Source: Paludibacteraceae bacterium (GTDB lineage Bacteria > Bacteroidota > Bacteroidia > Bacteroidales > Paludibacteraceae). Taken from it: a stretch of 64,000 bases of DNA. A program made the position numbers and the translations under genes. The DNA is taken from positions 1 to 64,000 of the forward strand of contig JAFUEI010000008.1 of assembly GCA_017464025.1 (NCBI GenBank), written 5' to 3'. Shown here in pieces: positions 15,499 to 25,800 of this stretch. The stretch's first letter is position 1; the number at the start of each line of letters is the position of its first letter. The notes below the pieces were generated by a model that did not search any database, was not told the origin of the DNA, and saw only the letters and a program-made list of their open reading frames with translations.

Positions 15499-17967
15499 AT
15501 GAGACGTTTCTTTCTGATAGTGCTTCTCTGCCTCTGTGCCGCCGGCGCAGGGCTTCAGGCATCACCCAAGCGCGAGATGCGCGCGGCGTGGGTGGCTACG
15601 GTATGGGCTTTGGACTGGCCCTCAACGCCTGACGGAATATGGGTAACCGACCCCGTGCAGCAAAAAGAACTGTTAGTGCAGCTATTAGACTCAATGCAGC
15701 GGATGAACATGAACTGCGTGGCGCTGCAGGGTCGCACGATGTCGGACGCATGGTACAAGTCGAAATACGAGCCGTGGAGCCAGTGGATAACCGGTACACG
15801 AGGTGCGGAGCCGACTTACGACCCGATGGCGTTTGCCGTAGAGGAAGCCCACAAGCGCGGCATGGAGCTGCACGTATGGATAAATCCCTACAGACACTCG
15901 TCGTCCACGACGCAATACGACATCAATCAGGCTTTAGCCGACGACTACGCGAACACGCATCCTGAATGGCTGATGAGCTACAATGGTGCCACCATCCTGA
16001 ACCCCGGTCTGCCGGAGGTGAAGACGCGCATCTGCGCCATCGTGGCCGACCTGATAGAGCACTACGATGTGGATGGTATCTTGTTTGACGACTATTTCTA
16101 CCTCTCGGGTACGCCCAACTCGATGGATGCAGACCTGTACAAGGCGAACAATCAGGATAACCTCTCTCAGGCAGATTGGCGGCGTGAGCAGGTGAACGAG
16201 ATGGTGCGCCGCGTGCAGGACACGATACGTGTGACCAAACCGTGGGTGACGTTCGGCATCGGCCCTGCGCCGCAGGTGGCATCGAGCAAAGCACATGCCG
16301 ACAAATACGGCGTGCCGGTAGGCCCGTTTGCCGACTGGCAGTACAACGGTATTTACTCTGACCCGTTGGCTTGGATGAGCCGGCGGACGATAGATTATAT
16401 CGCACCGCAGATGTATTGGCATGTAGGCAGCAGCACATGCGACTTCACCCAGCTGTCAGCGTGGTGGAGTCTGATAGCAGAGAAATACGGCCGTCACTTC
16501 TATGCCAGCCATTCGGTGGCGGACAGCGATGCCGGCGAGACTGGCAAGGAGGTGGAGGTGCTTCGCGCAGACGGACGTATTGACGCGCCCGGGTCGGTGC
16601 TATACAGCATCCGCAGCGGTGTCTATAAGAGCAGCAGCTATACGAGGCGTATGCGCGAGAGCGTATGGCAGTATCCGGCTCTGCCGCCGCAGAAGTGGTG
16701 GCGCAGACAGGCGGCTCAGCTCTTTGTGAGTGACATACGCTATACAACGGGAAAGATATCGTGGACAGCTCCGGCAGGAAACAGCAACGTGCGCTATGCG
16801 GTGTATATGATACCGAGCGATAGTATAGGCCGGCAGGGGCAGTTCTTCTCGTCGCGCTATCTGCTCGGCATGAGTTATGAAACTTCCTATCAGGTGCCTC
16901 TGCGGTCGGGTTACACGTATGCCGTGTCGGTGGTTGACCGCTATGGCAACGAGTACGCGCCGCGGGTGTTCAACCGGCCGATGGTGGAGCTGAAGGCTCC
17001 TGTGCCGGTGTATCCGGCTGATGGTGCGGCTCCGCTGCTGCCGACATGGTTCATCTGGCAAGCCGTGGAGGGCGCTGACTCTTACTTCATCGAGATTGCC
17101 CGCGACAAGGATATGCAGGACCTGATAGCCTATGTGGAGCGTGGGGAGCCGCGTTTCTATACGGGTGATATCACACTGCTGGAAGAAGGCAGGCAGTACT
17201 GGTGGCGGGTGACGGCCCGCGGAGCCAATGCGGAGGATGTGACGGGCGAGACGCGCGTGTTTACAGGCAGTCCGTTTGCGATGGTATCGCCGGTTGACGG
17301 GGAGAAGAACGTGTCGCTGACGCCTGAATTTGTGTGCGACAGTGTAGCTGCAGAGACGGCGGAATATACGTTTGAAGTGTCATCGTCCAAGACGTTTGTG
17401 AAGAGCGGGGAAGTGTGGCGTGCGACCGTGCTTGTGCCGCGTGTACAGATGCCCGATTCGCTGTTGGCTCCTTCTGCCACCTATTATGTGCGTGCTTCCG
17501 TAAGGTCAGGCGATATATACAGCATCACATCAGCCCGCTCGTTCCGCACGGAGGCGCTGCCTGTTCCCGAGCCGGTGATACTCTCGCCGCAGGACGGTGA
17601 TACGATACGGAGCACCGAAGTGACGGCGGTGTGGAAAGCCCAGAATGCAGGTGGTTTCCGCATGGAACTGTCCACCACGGAGTCGTTTGCCCCGCGCATG
17701 ACGAAGACTATTTCGGCAGGTGCTTTTGCAACGCAGGCCACGCTGACGGGCATTGCACCGGGCGAATATTATCTGCGTGTGCGGGCAACGGGCGAAGAGG
17801 GGTATGTGTATTCGGAGGCAGTGCAAATCGTAGTGGAGGCTCCGACAGCCTTGGAGACGACGGAGGACCGCCGGCCGCAGGTGCGCAAACTGCTGCGTAA
17901 CGGTCAGATACTGATTCTGATGCCCGACGGGCGGCTGTACAACCCGCTTGGCATAGTTGTTGAATAA
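15499..17967 (+). CDS. GHL10 (DUF187) glycosidase, DigH-like, with Ig/FN3-like repeats and C-terminal tail motif
   Basis: 822 residues with a signal peptide (MRRFFLIVLLCLCAAGAGLQ). Residues about 24-335 are the GHL10 catalytic barrel: KREMRAAWVATVWALDWPS, HVWINPYRHS, VDGILFDDYFYLSG and the IDYIAPQMYW strand. E. coli DigH (YddW) of this family cleaves denuded peptidoglycan glycan strands. Residues about 400-790 contain Ig/FN3-like domains. The protein ends RNGQILILMPDGRLYNPLG plus IVVE, a tail resembling that of the repeat protein at 18696 and differing from the canonical T9SS tail. Its place between SusCD and a T9SS amidase suggests action on peptidoglycan outside the cell, but other glycans are not excluded. 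Confidence 0.9.
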   Translation: MRRFFLIVLLCLCAAGAGLQASPKREMRAAWVATVWALDWPSTPDGIWVTDPVQQKELLVQLLDSMQRMNMNCVALQGRTMSDAWYKSKYEPWSQWITGTRGAEPTYDPMAFAVEEAHKRGMELHVWINPYRHSSSTTQYDINQALADDYANTHPEWLMSYNGATILNPGLPEVKTRICAIVADLIEHYDVDGILFDDYFYLSGTPNSMDADLYKANNQDNLSQADWRREQVNEMVRRVQDTIRVTKPWVTFGIGPAPQVASSKAHADKYGVPVGPFADWQYNGIYSDPLAWMSRRTIDYIAPQMYWHVGSSTCDFTQLSAWWSLIAEKYGRHFYASHSVADSDAGETGKEVEVLRADGRIDAPGSVLYSIRSGVYKSSSYTRRMRESVWQYPALPPQKWWRRQAAQLFVSDIRYTTGKISWTAPAGNSNVRYAVYMIPSDSIGRQGQFFSSRYLLGMSYETSYQVPLRSGYTYAVSVVDRYGNEYAPRVFNRPMVELKAPVPVYPADGAAPLLPTWFIWQAVEGADSYFIEIARDKDMQDLIAYVERGEPRFYTGDITLLEEGRQYWWRVTARGANAEDVTGETRVFTGSPFAMVSPVDGEKNVSLTPEFVCDSVAAETAEYTFEVSSSKTFVKSGEVWRATVLVPRVQMPDSLLAPSATYYVRASVRSGDIYSITSARSFRTEALPVPEPVILSPQDGDTIRSTEVTAVWKAQNAGGFRMELSTTESFAPRMTKTISAGAFATQATLTGIAPGEYYLRVRATGEEGYVYSEAVQIVVEAPTALETTEDRRPQVRKLLRNGQILILMPDGRLYNPLGIVVE

Positions 17968-18010
17968 CATAAAATGTAAAGCGGCAATTATTAGAGTGAA
18001 TATAAGCAGC

Positions 18011-18319
18011 ATGACAGAGACTACACGCGAACATATAATTCCTATCATCAAGCAGTATTTCTCCACGAAACCAGTGGAAAAGGCATGGCTATTCGGGTCG
18101 TTTGCGAGAGGAGAAGAGCGGCAAGACAGCGATATTGACATTCTCTTCAGTACCATCCCCAATCAATACTTTTCGCTATTGACCTATGGTGGTATGTATA
18201 TGGATCTGAAGGCGTTGCTTGGGAGGGAAATTGATTTGGTGAAGGAAGATTATCTGCTTCCCTTTGCGGTTGAAAGTGCCAATAAAGATAAGATATTGTT
18301 CTATGAGAGAGCCCATTAG
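18011..18319 (+). CDS. mntA: MntA-type nucleotidyltransferase antitoxin
   Basis: A 102-residue minimal nucleotidyltransferase with the signature GSFARGEERQDSDIDILF, that is GSx10DxD. MntA proteins neutralise HepT (HEPN) toxins by adding AMP. The ATG at 18011 is used; the longer frame from 17957 overlaps the previous gene's end and adds 18 non-conserved residues. The partner hepT starts at 18303, overlapping the last codons of this gene by 17 bases, in the order seen for mntA-hepT pairs. The partner is frameshifted here, so this antitoxin may be a leftover. The pair interrupts the otherwise coherent 7.8-28 kb locus. Confidence 0.85.
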   Translation: MTETTREHIIPIIKQYFSTKPVEKAWLFGSFARGEERQDSDIDILFSTIPNQYFSLLTYGGMYMDLKALLGREIDLVKEDYLLPFAVESANKDKILFYERAH

Positions 18320-18676
18320 AGATAGAGAAAGACTTATCATATCCAGTCCTCCATCCGTCAGCTGGAAGCAACGCTTGCAGAATATAGCAAAGAAGGTATA
18401 AAAGCAAAGCCAGTAGTCTATTATGGTATAATCAAGCTTATAGAGATAATAGGTGAAGCTGCCTATATGCTTACAAAAGAGTTTAAAGAGGGCCATGATG
18501 CGACACCATGGGATGCGATTATAGGCATGAGGCATGTGTTGGTGCACGGCTATTATCAGATAACGGAAAATGATGTATGGCTTGTGGTTGACCATGATTT
18601 GAAGCAACTTGCTCCGCAGATTGATGCTTATATCAATGAAATTGACAACACAACCCTAATTAACAATAATTACTAA
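18303..18676 (+). pseudogene. hepT: HepT (HEPN) toxin gene with a frameshift
   Basis: The start region reads MREPIRDRERL from ATG 18303, as in HEPN toxins, but that frame stops after about 32 codons. The remaining HEPN sequence continues in another frame from about 18338 (HIQSSIRQLEATLAEY, then IIKLIEIIGEAAYMLTKEF and the RX4HxY motif RHVLVHGYY) to the stop at 18676. A single missing base near 18336 explains the break. Without frameshifting no full-length toxin is made. A sequencing or assembly error is possible. Confidence 0.85.
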
Positions 18677-18695
18677 CCCCTAAAAAAACACAGTT

Positions 18696-21600
18696 ATGAA
18701 GAAAGTATTTTCTTTACTTCTGGCAAGTGTACTCACAATGAGTATGTTTGCAGCAACGAAGACCGTTGCTACCGTGGAAAAGCTTTGGTCCGGTGCGGCT
18801 CTCGGCTGGTCAACGGCTAATTCGCGTCAATGGACCGGTTATGGCGAGTATGTCTATTGGGCAGACAAAGCCACACACTCCATTGTAGGCACAAAAGACG
18901 GTCTGGCGGTGGATACTGTCATTGTCAATGACAAAATTGACGGTACTGCATTCAATGTTGACGGAGCAGGTAACTTCGTTGTAGAAGGCACCTTCCCCAG
19001 CACTCCTTCGCACATTTTCCTCGTAAAGCGTGCGGACACAACGTTTGTTGACATCCCGATTACGGGCCTTGGACGTACCGACATTGTTACCGCTACCGGC
19101 GATGTGTTCTCGGCAGACGGCGGTGTGGTATTCCTCTATGGCAACTCGGTAAACCTGCTGGCTGTAACCATCAAGAATGCAGGTGATGAGGTTACCCGTG
19201 AGGTGATTGCCAAAGAAATAGCCATTGAAGGAAGCAATGTGCAGAACTTTGTTGTTGCCGGCGACACGTTGGTTCAGTACGTAATGCGTCGTTCGGCAGG
19301 TCAGACAGGTTTTGACCTTTACGAGAATGGTGTGAACAAAGGCTCGTTGAAAGGCATGACTGGCTACAAGCATACGACGCTGGGTGGTGCCATGGTGAAA
19401 CTGTCGGGTAAAGACTTTGCCATCTATCCTGTAGGCGCAACAAACTACTCGTCAGAGTTCTCTGTTTTGAACATGCAGGATAGCGCATTGGTGGCAGATA
19501 AGGCAGACGCATCAAAATTTACCTTCTGTGCCAATACGACTACAGCCTTCAACGGCACCAATGTAGGTGTATTCGTGAATGCAACTAAGATTGACGAAAA
19601 CAATGCGTATATTCAGGTGGGCAACGGTTCGGATGGAACAGCGCTGTTCAAGCTGACGGTATCGGTATCGGCTGAGGTTACGCTGAGCTGCGATGATGCC
19701 CAAGGTACAGTGGAAGGTGCCGGCGATGTGGCTGTAGGCGCTAACGCTACCGTAAAGGCTGTTGCCAAGCCCGGCTATGAGTTTGTAGCCTGGATGAAGG
19801 GTAGTGATGAAGTGTCGAAAGACGCCACCTACACTTTTGCCGTAACGGAGAACATCGCACTGACCGCCAAATTTGAGGCCAAGGAGAATGTCACCGTCAC
19901 GCTGGCCGTCAACGACGACAAGCTCGGCAGCATCACTTTGCCAGAGGGTATCAAGACGGGTGAGAACTCGGTTGTATATGGTACGGCTATCGAGCTGACC
20001 GCTGTTCCCGCCGAAGGCGCTACCTTTATGGGCTGGTTCAAGGGTGAAGACCTGTATGCATCGGATTACACGATTACGCTGAACAGCAAGGAAAGCATAT
20101 CGCTGACCGCCAAGTTCACGAACATCCTGATGGTGGCATACGAGCTCAACGGCGGTGTGACCAACGACTACGGCTGGACAAGCAAGAGCGACATGTTTGA
20201 CGACTTTATGCACACCTGCAACCCCACTTGGGACTGGAAGACCTACGCATACTACAAAGAGCAGGTTGATCCGCTGGGCTCTCCGAATATTTGCTCCGGT
20301 CTGACCAATTGCGAACCCGCCTTCACGGATTCTGCAAAATGGTACTGGCTGAAACAGTATATCGTGGACGTAACCGCTGCCCAAGTAGCCGACGGTGCAA
20401 CCGAATTGAAGATGACCGATGTTACAAATAGTGCGGCATGGCGCTATGCCGCGGCTGCATTCTTTATGGAGACCAAGCGTGCATCCTGGCCTATATCGGC
20501 TGACTTTGCCATAGCCGGTACGGAAGCTGCCTTTATCCCCGTATGGGAGCATGCCTTTGCTAACCCGACGGAGGTCGTGGCCGAATTTACGCTGAATGAA
20601 CCCTACAAGAAAGGCTTTACGTTTGACGGTTGGTATGCAACTGCCGACTTCTCGGGCGAGAAGATTACGAAGGTAAGCCCCGAATCGGTTATCGCAGGCG
20701 GCAAGCTGTATGCAAAATGGATTGAGTACATACCCACTATTGCCGAGTTCAATGCTCTGCCGAAGGGTACGGAGTCGAAGGTGAAAGGTACGGTATCGAA
20801 AGTTATCGGCTCTAACTTCTGGATTCAGGATGCAACAGGCGGTCTGCTGTGCTACGGCAAGAACAACGGTCTGAAGGCCGGTGAGCTGGCTGTGCTGAGC
20901 GGCAAGGCTGATGTTTACGGCGGTATAATAGAGCTGAACAACGCTGTTGTAGTGTCGAAAGAAGAGGGCACTCCGGTGACTGCCGAGAAGACCACGCTGG
21001 CCGCTATCGTAGCCGATACGATGCGTTTCATGTCGAAGCTGGTTAAACTGGAAGGCGTGCTGATTGCCCGTGAAGACGGCAACATCTATCTGCGTGATGG
21101 CGATGTGAAGTTGGTTTGCTACAAGCTGACGCTTGATTCGGTCGCATTCCCCAACGGAACGAAGGTGACGGCCACTCCCGTGGTAGGTATGTTCAACGGT
21201 ACGATGCAGTTCCGCGCCAATGCGGAGGATATTCTGTCAGTGGCCGCTGCCGGCAAGGACACCTATGCCTATCCCGTTCGCGGTGCCGAGGGCGAGTTTG
21301 AAGGCTATACGCTGAAGAACGAGTGGATATACTCCAACAAGTTGGAGAACTATACGGAGAACCAGCCGGCAGCAGCCGATATGGCTCGCGGTATGGCTGT
21401 GAAGAACGGCATCATGTACTTCGTGAACCGTACAATCGGCGGCTTCACCCGTGTGGATGCCAAGACGGGTGTCATGCTTGACCCGCTGCCGATTACAGGT
21501 GACCACCTGTTTGAGGCAGAGAAGCTGGATGAGGGTGGTAACCCGACCGGCGAGTGGGCTTCTGCCGTAACGCTGAAGTTCAACGACGTGAAAGTGGACA

Positions 21601-22556
21601 ATGCAGGCAACCTGCTGATTGGTGCATGCGTTAGCAACACGGGCCGCGTAATGATTTACAAGGTGGACGAGACGACCGGTGCTGCCACTGAGTTGATCAA
21701 CGAGCGCCTGTATGACAACGTGGACGAGGGCTTCGACAAGATCTCGTGGCGTTTCGACTATTACGGCGTATATGGCGACGTCAACAACGATGCCGTTATC
21801 ATGGCTTGCAACTCGTGGGGCATGAACGCCTTCCGTTGGGAAATCACCGGTGGTGTAGCCGGCAAGGCCGAACTAGTGTCGTTAGAGCCTGATGACATCG
21901 GCAGCTTGTTCGTTCAGAAAGACGGCGAGGAACTGTCATGGCTGATCAAGCCCAACGACCAGAGCCCGCAGGCCCCGCAGATTTTCCCCTTGGACAATGG
22001 TATGTTCTATGTGGACTTCTTCGCTTCCACTCCGCTCTTGTTTGATGCCGACGGCTATCTGGTTGACGATATGCTGAAGAACCCGAGTGGCAGCAAGATT
22101 GCAAACAACGAAGGCGATACGTGCAAGCTGGGTTACGGTCCGAACGGTCTGTGCGAATTCCAGGTAGGTGACGAATACTTCTTGGCGATGGTAGCCACCA
22201 ATACCGACGGCACTCCCAACACGGCCTTCGCCCTGTACAAGTACAAAGATGCCAACAAGTCGTTTGCCGAGATGGAGCCGCTGTGGTTCTTCCCGAACAA
22301 CGGTATGGGTGCTGCAAGCAACCCCGGCCGCGCATGCGTTCCGTACGTAAGCGTGAATGGCAATACGGCCACAATCTATCTGTATGCGGCCAACAACGGT
22401 TATGCCGTTTACACCTTCAAAGGCAAGGGTGAAGAAACCGGCTTGAACGTAATCGAGGAGAGCATGCAGAAGGCCGTCAAAGCTATGGAGAACGGCGTTA
22501 TCTACATCTATCGCAACGGCGTGAAGTACGACGTGATGGGTGCACAGGTAAAATAA
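18696..22556 (+). CDS. Large secreted repeat protein (1286 aa) with InlB-type repeats, OB-fold-like domain and propeller-like ends
   Basis: A signal peptide (MKKVFSLLLASVLTMSMFAA) starts the protein. The first 320 residues have propeller-like segments with no enzyme motif. Residues about 325-475 hold two divergent InlB B-repeat units (GYEFVAWMKGSDEVSKDATY, ATFMGWFKGEDL), and about 590-675 a further one (GFTFDGWYATADFSG). Residues about 680-845 look like OB-fold domains (VKGTVSKVIGSNFWIQDATG). From 850 to 1245 another propeller-like part follows. The last residues ENGVIYIYRNGVKYDVMG plus AQVK resemble the tail of the GHL10 protein. No catalysis is evident; a surface adhesin or binding role is possible. 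It begins 20 bases after the broken hepT and ends before a strong terminator. Confidence 0.85.
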   Translation: MKKVFSLLLASVLTMSMFAATKTVATVEKLWSGAALGWSTANSRQWTGYGEYVYWADKATHSIVGTKDGLAVDTVIVNDKIDGTAFNVDGAGNFVVEGTFPSTPSHIFLVKRADTTFVDIPITGLGRTDIVTATGDVFSADGGVVFLYGNSVNLLAVTIKNAGDEVTREVIAKEIAIEGSNVQNFVVAGDTLVQYVMRRSAGQTGFDLYENGVNKGSLKGMTGYKHTTLGGAMVKLSGKDFAIYPVGATNYSSEFSVLNMQDSALVADKADASKFTFCANTTTAFNGTNVGVFVNATKIDENNAYIQVGNGSDGTALFKLTVSVSAEVTLSCDDAQGTVEGAGDVAVGANATVKAVAKPGYEFVAWMKGSDEVSKDATYTFAVTENIALTAKFEAKENVTVTLAVNDDKLGSITLPEGIKTGENSVVYGTAIELTAVPAEGATFMGWFKGEDLYASDYTITLNSKESISLTAKFTNILMVAYELNGGVTNDYGWTSKSDMFDDFMHTCNPTWDWKTYAYYKEQVDPLGSPNICSGLTNCEPAFTDSAKWYWLKQYIVDVTAAQVADGATELKMTDVTNSAAWRYAAAAFFMETKRASWPISADFAIAGTEAAFIPVWEHAFANPTEVVAEFTLNEPYKKGFTFDGWYATADFSGEKITKVSPESVIAGGKLYAKWIEYIPTIAEFNALPKGTESKVKGTVSKVIGSNFWIQDATGGLLCYGKNNGLKAGELAVLSGKADVYGGIIELNNAVVVSKEEGTPVTAEKTTLAAIVADTMRFMSKLVKLEGVLIAREDGNIYLRDGDVKLVCYKLTLDSVAFPNGTKVTATPVVGMFNGTMQFRANAEDILSVAAAGKDTYAYPVRGAEGEFEGYTLKNEWIYSNKLENYTENQPAAADMARGMAVKNGIMYFVNRTIGGFTRVDAKTGVMLDPLPITGDHLFEAEKLDEGGNPTGEWASAVTLKFNDVKVDNAGNLLIGACVSNTGRVMIYKVDETTGAATELINERLYDNVDEGFDKISWRFDYYGVYGDVNNDAVIMACNSWGMNAFRWEITGGVAGKAELVSLEPDDIGSLFVQKDGEELSWLIKPNDQSPQAPQIFPLDNGMFYVDFFASTPLLFDADGYLVDDMLKNPSGSKIANNEGDTCKLGYGPNGLCEFQVGDEYFLAMVATNTDGTPNTAFALYKYKDANKSFAEMEPLWFFPNNGMGAASNPGRACVPYVSVNGNTATIYLYAANNGYAVYTFKGKGEETGLNVIEESMQKAVKAMENGVIYIYRNGVKYDVMGAQVK

Positions 22557-22604
22557 GTTTCCCTTAACGCATCCGCCAGCCGGCGGGTGTATGAGATGAA
22601 ACGA

Positions 22605-22636
22605 GGGTGTGCCGGTTTGGGCACACCCTTTGTTTT
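22605..22636 (+). terminator. Intrinsic terminator after the repeat-protein gene
   Basis: GGGTGTGCC (22605-22613) pairs with GGCACACCC (22620-22628) around a 6-base loop, followed by TTTGTTTT. It lies 49 bases after the stop at 22556. Confidence 0.85.
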
Positions 22637-22742
22637 GGTGTTTGTTGCGGCTCGGCAGTGGCGATGCCGGATATCCGAATGTTAATTATGTAGTCAAAGG
22701 ATTGCGCATCTGTGCTAAAAATGATTATATCGGAGACGGGCA

Positions 22743-22773
22743 TTGACAAAACCGATTTTATTTCGTAACTTTG
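22743..22773 (+). promoter_or_regulatory. Promoter of the amidase operon
   Basis: TTG (22743-22745), 20-base spacer, TAACTTTG (22766-22773). Start codon at 22821. With the terminator above, this makes the amidase operon independent of the susC operon. Confidence 0.78.
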
Positions 22774-22820
22774 CGGCGTAATACGAAACTCTTCCCACAA
22801 ATACAAAATCTTCCCATACC

Positions 22821-25800
22821 ATGAAAAAGAAAGTATCACTTTTGAGTATGTGCCTCGTGGCACTGCTTGCAACGGCTCAGCCGGTTATAGTGCTGAGCAA
22901 CCGGAAGGTGGCAGACGGCTGGAACCCGCAGTTCAACGCCGATGCCACGGAACTGCTGTATGTAGCCGATGAGGCTGATGAGGTGGGGCTGCAGGCAGCC
23001 GTTTCGGACACCTATGTGGCCAACGAGGACCTGCAGCTTGTGCTCTACCGCAACGGCGAGCGCCGCGTGCTTACACCGCACGGCAGCGACGTGAACTACA
23101 TCTGGCAGTCGCTCTCGCCTGACGGCACGAAGATATTGTTCAACACACTGTACGGCACCGGTGTGTGCGATTTGGAGGGTAAAGAATTGGTGAACCTCGG
23201 CGGACTGGATGCGCCCGTATGGTTCGGCAACGACAAGGTGGTGGGGATGCTGGACACGCATGACGGCGACTACTTCACGTCATCCTGCATCGCTATCCGC
23301 TCGCTGGACGGCAGTATGTTCCAGAAACTGACCGACCCCAAAGAGATGGGAATGTATCCGGCCGTGTCGGCCGAGACGGGACAGATAGCCTACAGCACGC
23401 TGCGCGGCGAGGTGAAGCTGCTGCAGACCGATTTAGGCAGTGCCCGCACGGCATCAACGCCGCGGCAGGTGGCCCCGCGGCCCCGTCCGCGGAAAGCTCC
23501 GGCCGCCAAATATACAAAGGCCGGCGACGTGAAGATATACATCAACCCCGGCCACGGTGGGCACGACAGCGATGACCGGCCGATGGGCATTTATCCGTTC
23601 AAGGCACTTGATCCCGAAGGCTTCTGGGAAAGCAACTCAAACCTTGACAAAGGCCTGAAGCTGAACGAATGGCTGCAGCGTGAGGGCTTCCAAACCAAGA
23701 TGAGCCGCACACTCAACCGCACCGAAGACGACCGTGCGCTTTCGGCTATCGTGGCCGAAGCCAATGCCTACGGAGCCGACTATATGCTCTCTATCCACTC
23801 TAATGCGGGCGGGCCGAGCAACTACGTGTTGGAGCTCTATTCGGGTCAGGACCAGAACGATACACGGGTATATAGAAACCCCGCTCCGCGTCAGGACGAG
23901 AGTCGCGCCATCTCAACGGTGATAGCCAAATGGCTCACGAAGAACGAAGTGACCACCTGGTCGCCTGCCAGCCGCGTGAACGGCTGGGTGATAGGCGACA
24001 AGACGTTCGGCGCCACCGTGATGGGCGGCTGGGGCGACGGCTACGGCGTGCTGCGCGCGCTCAAAGTGCCGGGTTGCATCTCGGAGGGCTGTATGCACGA
24101 CTATATTCCGGAGACCTACCGGCTGATGAATATGGACTACAAATGGCGCGAGGCCTTCTACTTCATGGCAGCCTTCTGCGAGTACTTCTTGGACTACACG
24201 CTGCCTTATGGTGCCATTGGCGGCCAGGTGCGCGATTGGTATAAGAAAATAGAGTTCCCGAAAATGATAACCATCCGCGACAGTCGCGACCAGCTGTTGC
24301 CCATACTTGGCGCTAAGGTGACCCTGCTGCAGGACGGCAAGGAACTGGCGTCTTATACCACCGACTCGCTCTACAACGGCGTCTATTTCTTCTGGGACCT
24401 GAAGCCGGGTACCTATACGGTGCGTGCCGAGGCGGAGCACTACTACACGATGGAGAAGGAAGTGACCGTTGTGGCCGGCGACATCGCCTATCAGGATATG
24501 CTCGTCAATGCTAAGCGTGAGACTCGTCCGGAGGTGGTGAGCTACGAGCCCGATGTGGAACTGACGGACAGTGTGGACGTATCGAGCAATATCGTGCTGA
24601 ACTTCAACTGGGACATGATGGAGGAGCCTACGCGCGAGGCCTTCAGCATCTCGCCCGAAGTGAAGGGAACGGTTTCGTTTGAGAACTCCTACCGCACGTT
24701 GCGCTTCAAGCCGGAACGTATGTTGGAGAAAGGAACGGAATATACGGTCACGCTGAAGAAATCGGCCAGCCATCCGGACCTGAGCTATCCCAACACGATG
24801 GCGGAGGACTTCAGCTTCAGCTTCCGCACCAAAGACCGCCCATCGCTGCGCATGCTGCAGAGCTATCCGGCAGCCGATGGGGTGGAGGTGCCTCACAAGC
24901 CGTCGTTTATCCTTGTGTTTGACGAGCGGCTGAAGAGCACTTCCGTAAAGGCAAACCTGAGCGTAGTGGATGCCAGCGGCAATGCGCAGACCATCAACAG
25001 CCGCTCGCTCAAGTACAACACACTTGGCACGGGTTACGGCTATGCCTCGTTTGAGTTGGTGGACAGCCTGCAGGCGGATGCCGACTACAAACTGATTGTC
25101 GGTCCGAACGTGCAGGATATCGTAGGCCTCTACCACAACAAGACCACCGAGATACCTTTCCATACGGCTCCTGCAGCCGGCACTCCGGCCGGCACGCTGA
25201 CGAACAAGATGGAGGAACTGGCGTTTGCCTACGATGCCGACAACAGCCGCTATGTGGACAATGCTTCGGCTTTCCTCAACAAGGAGCGCAAGTATGCCGG
25301 CAGTGCGGCCAACGAACTGAAATACACCTTCGGCGATGATGAGTCGGTGGCAATGTACCGCTACACGGGTGACCTGCTTCATGGCAACGGCAACTGCAGC
25401 TTTGGCATGTATGTGTTTGCCGACTTCTCGCAGAACAAAGTGGAGGCTGTATGGGATGCTTCGGGCGACATCAAGTACACGCCTGTCTGCACGCTTGACT
25501 ATGCAGGCTGGCGCTATGAGGAAGCCGACATGAGCGTGCTGCCGAAGGATGTGGACTACCAGTTCATGGGCTTGCGCATCGTGCGTCGTGAAGGCTTCCT
25601 GTCCGCTCAGGGGAGCATCTATGCCGACAACCTCTATTTCGACCGCAAAGAGGCTACCGGTCTCGGCCGTCTGCTGGGCACCGATTGCCGCGTATGGCCC
25701 AATCCGGTGCAGACACTGCTGACGGTGAGCGGTTTGGAGCGACCTGCTTCGTTAGTGTTGCTGTCGGCCGACGGCAAGGAGATAAAATCGGTGGCAGGCT

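Noticed and set aside
23913..25382. 489-codon minus-strand ORF inside the amidase gene
   Set aside because: Antisense shadow; the plus frame has zinc motifs and a T9SS tail.
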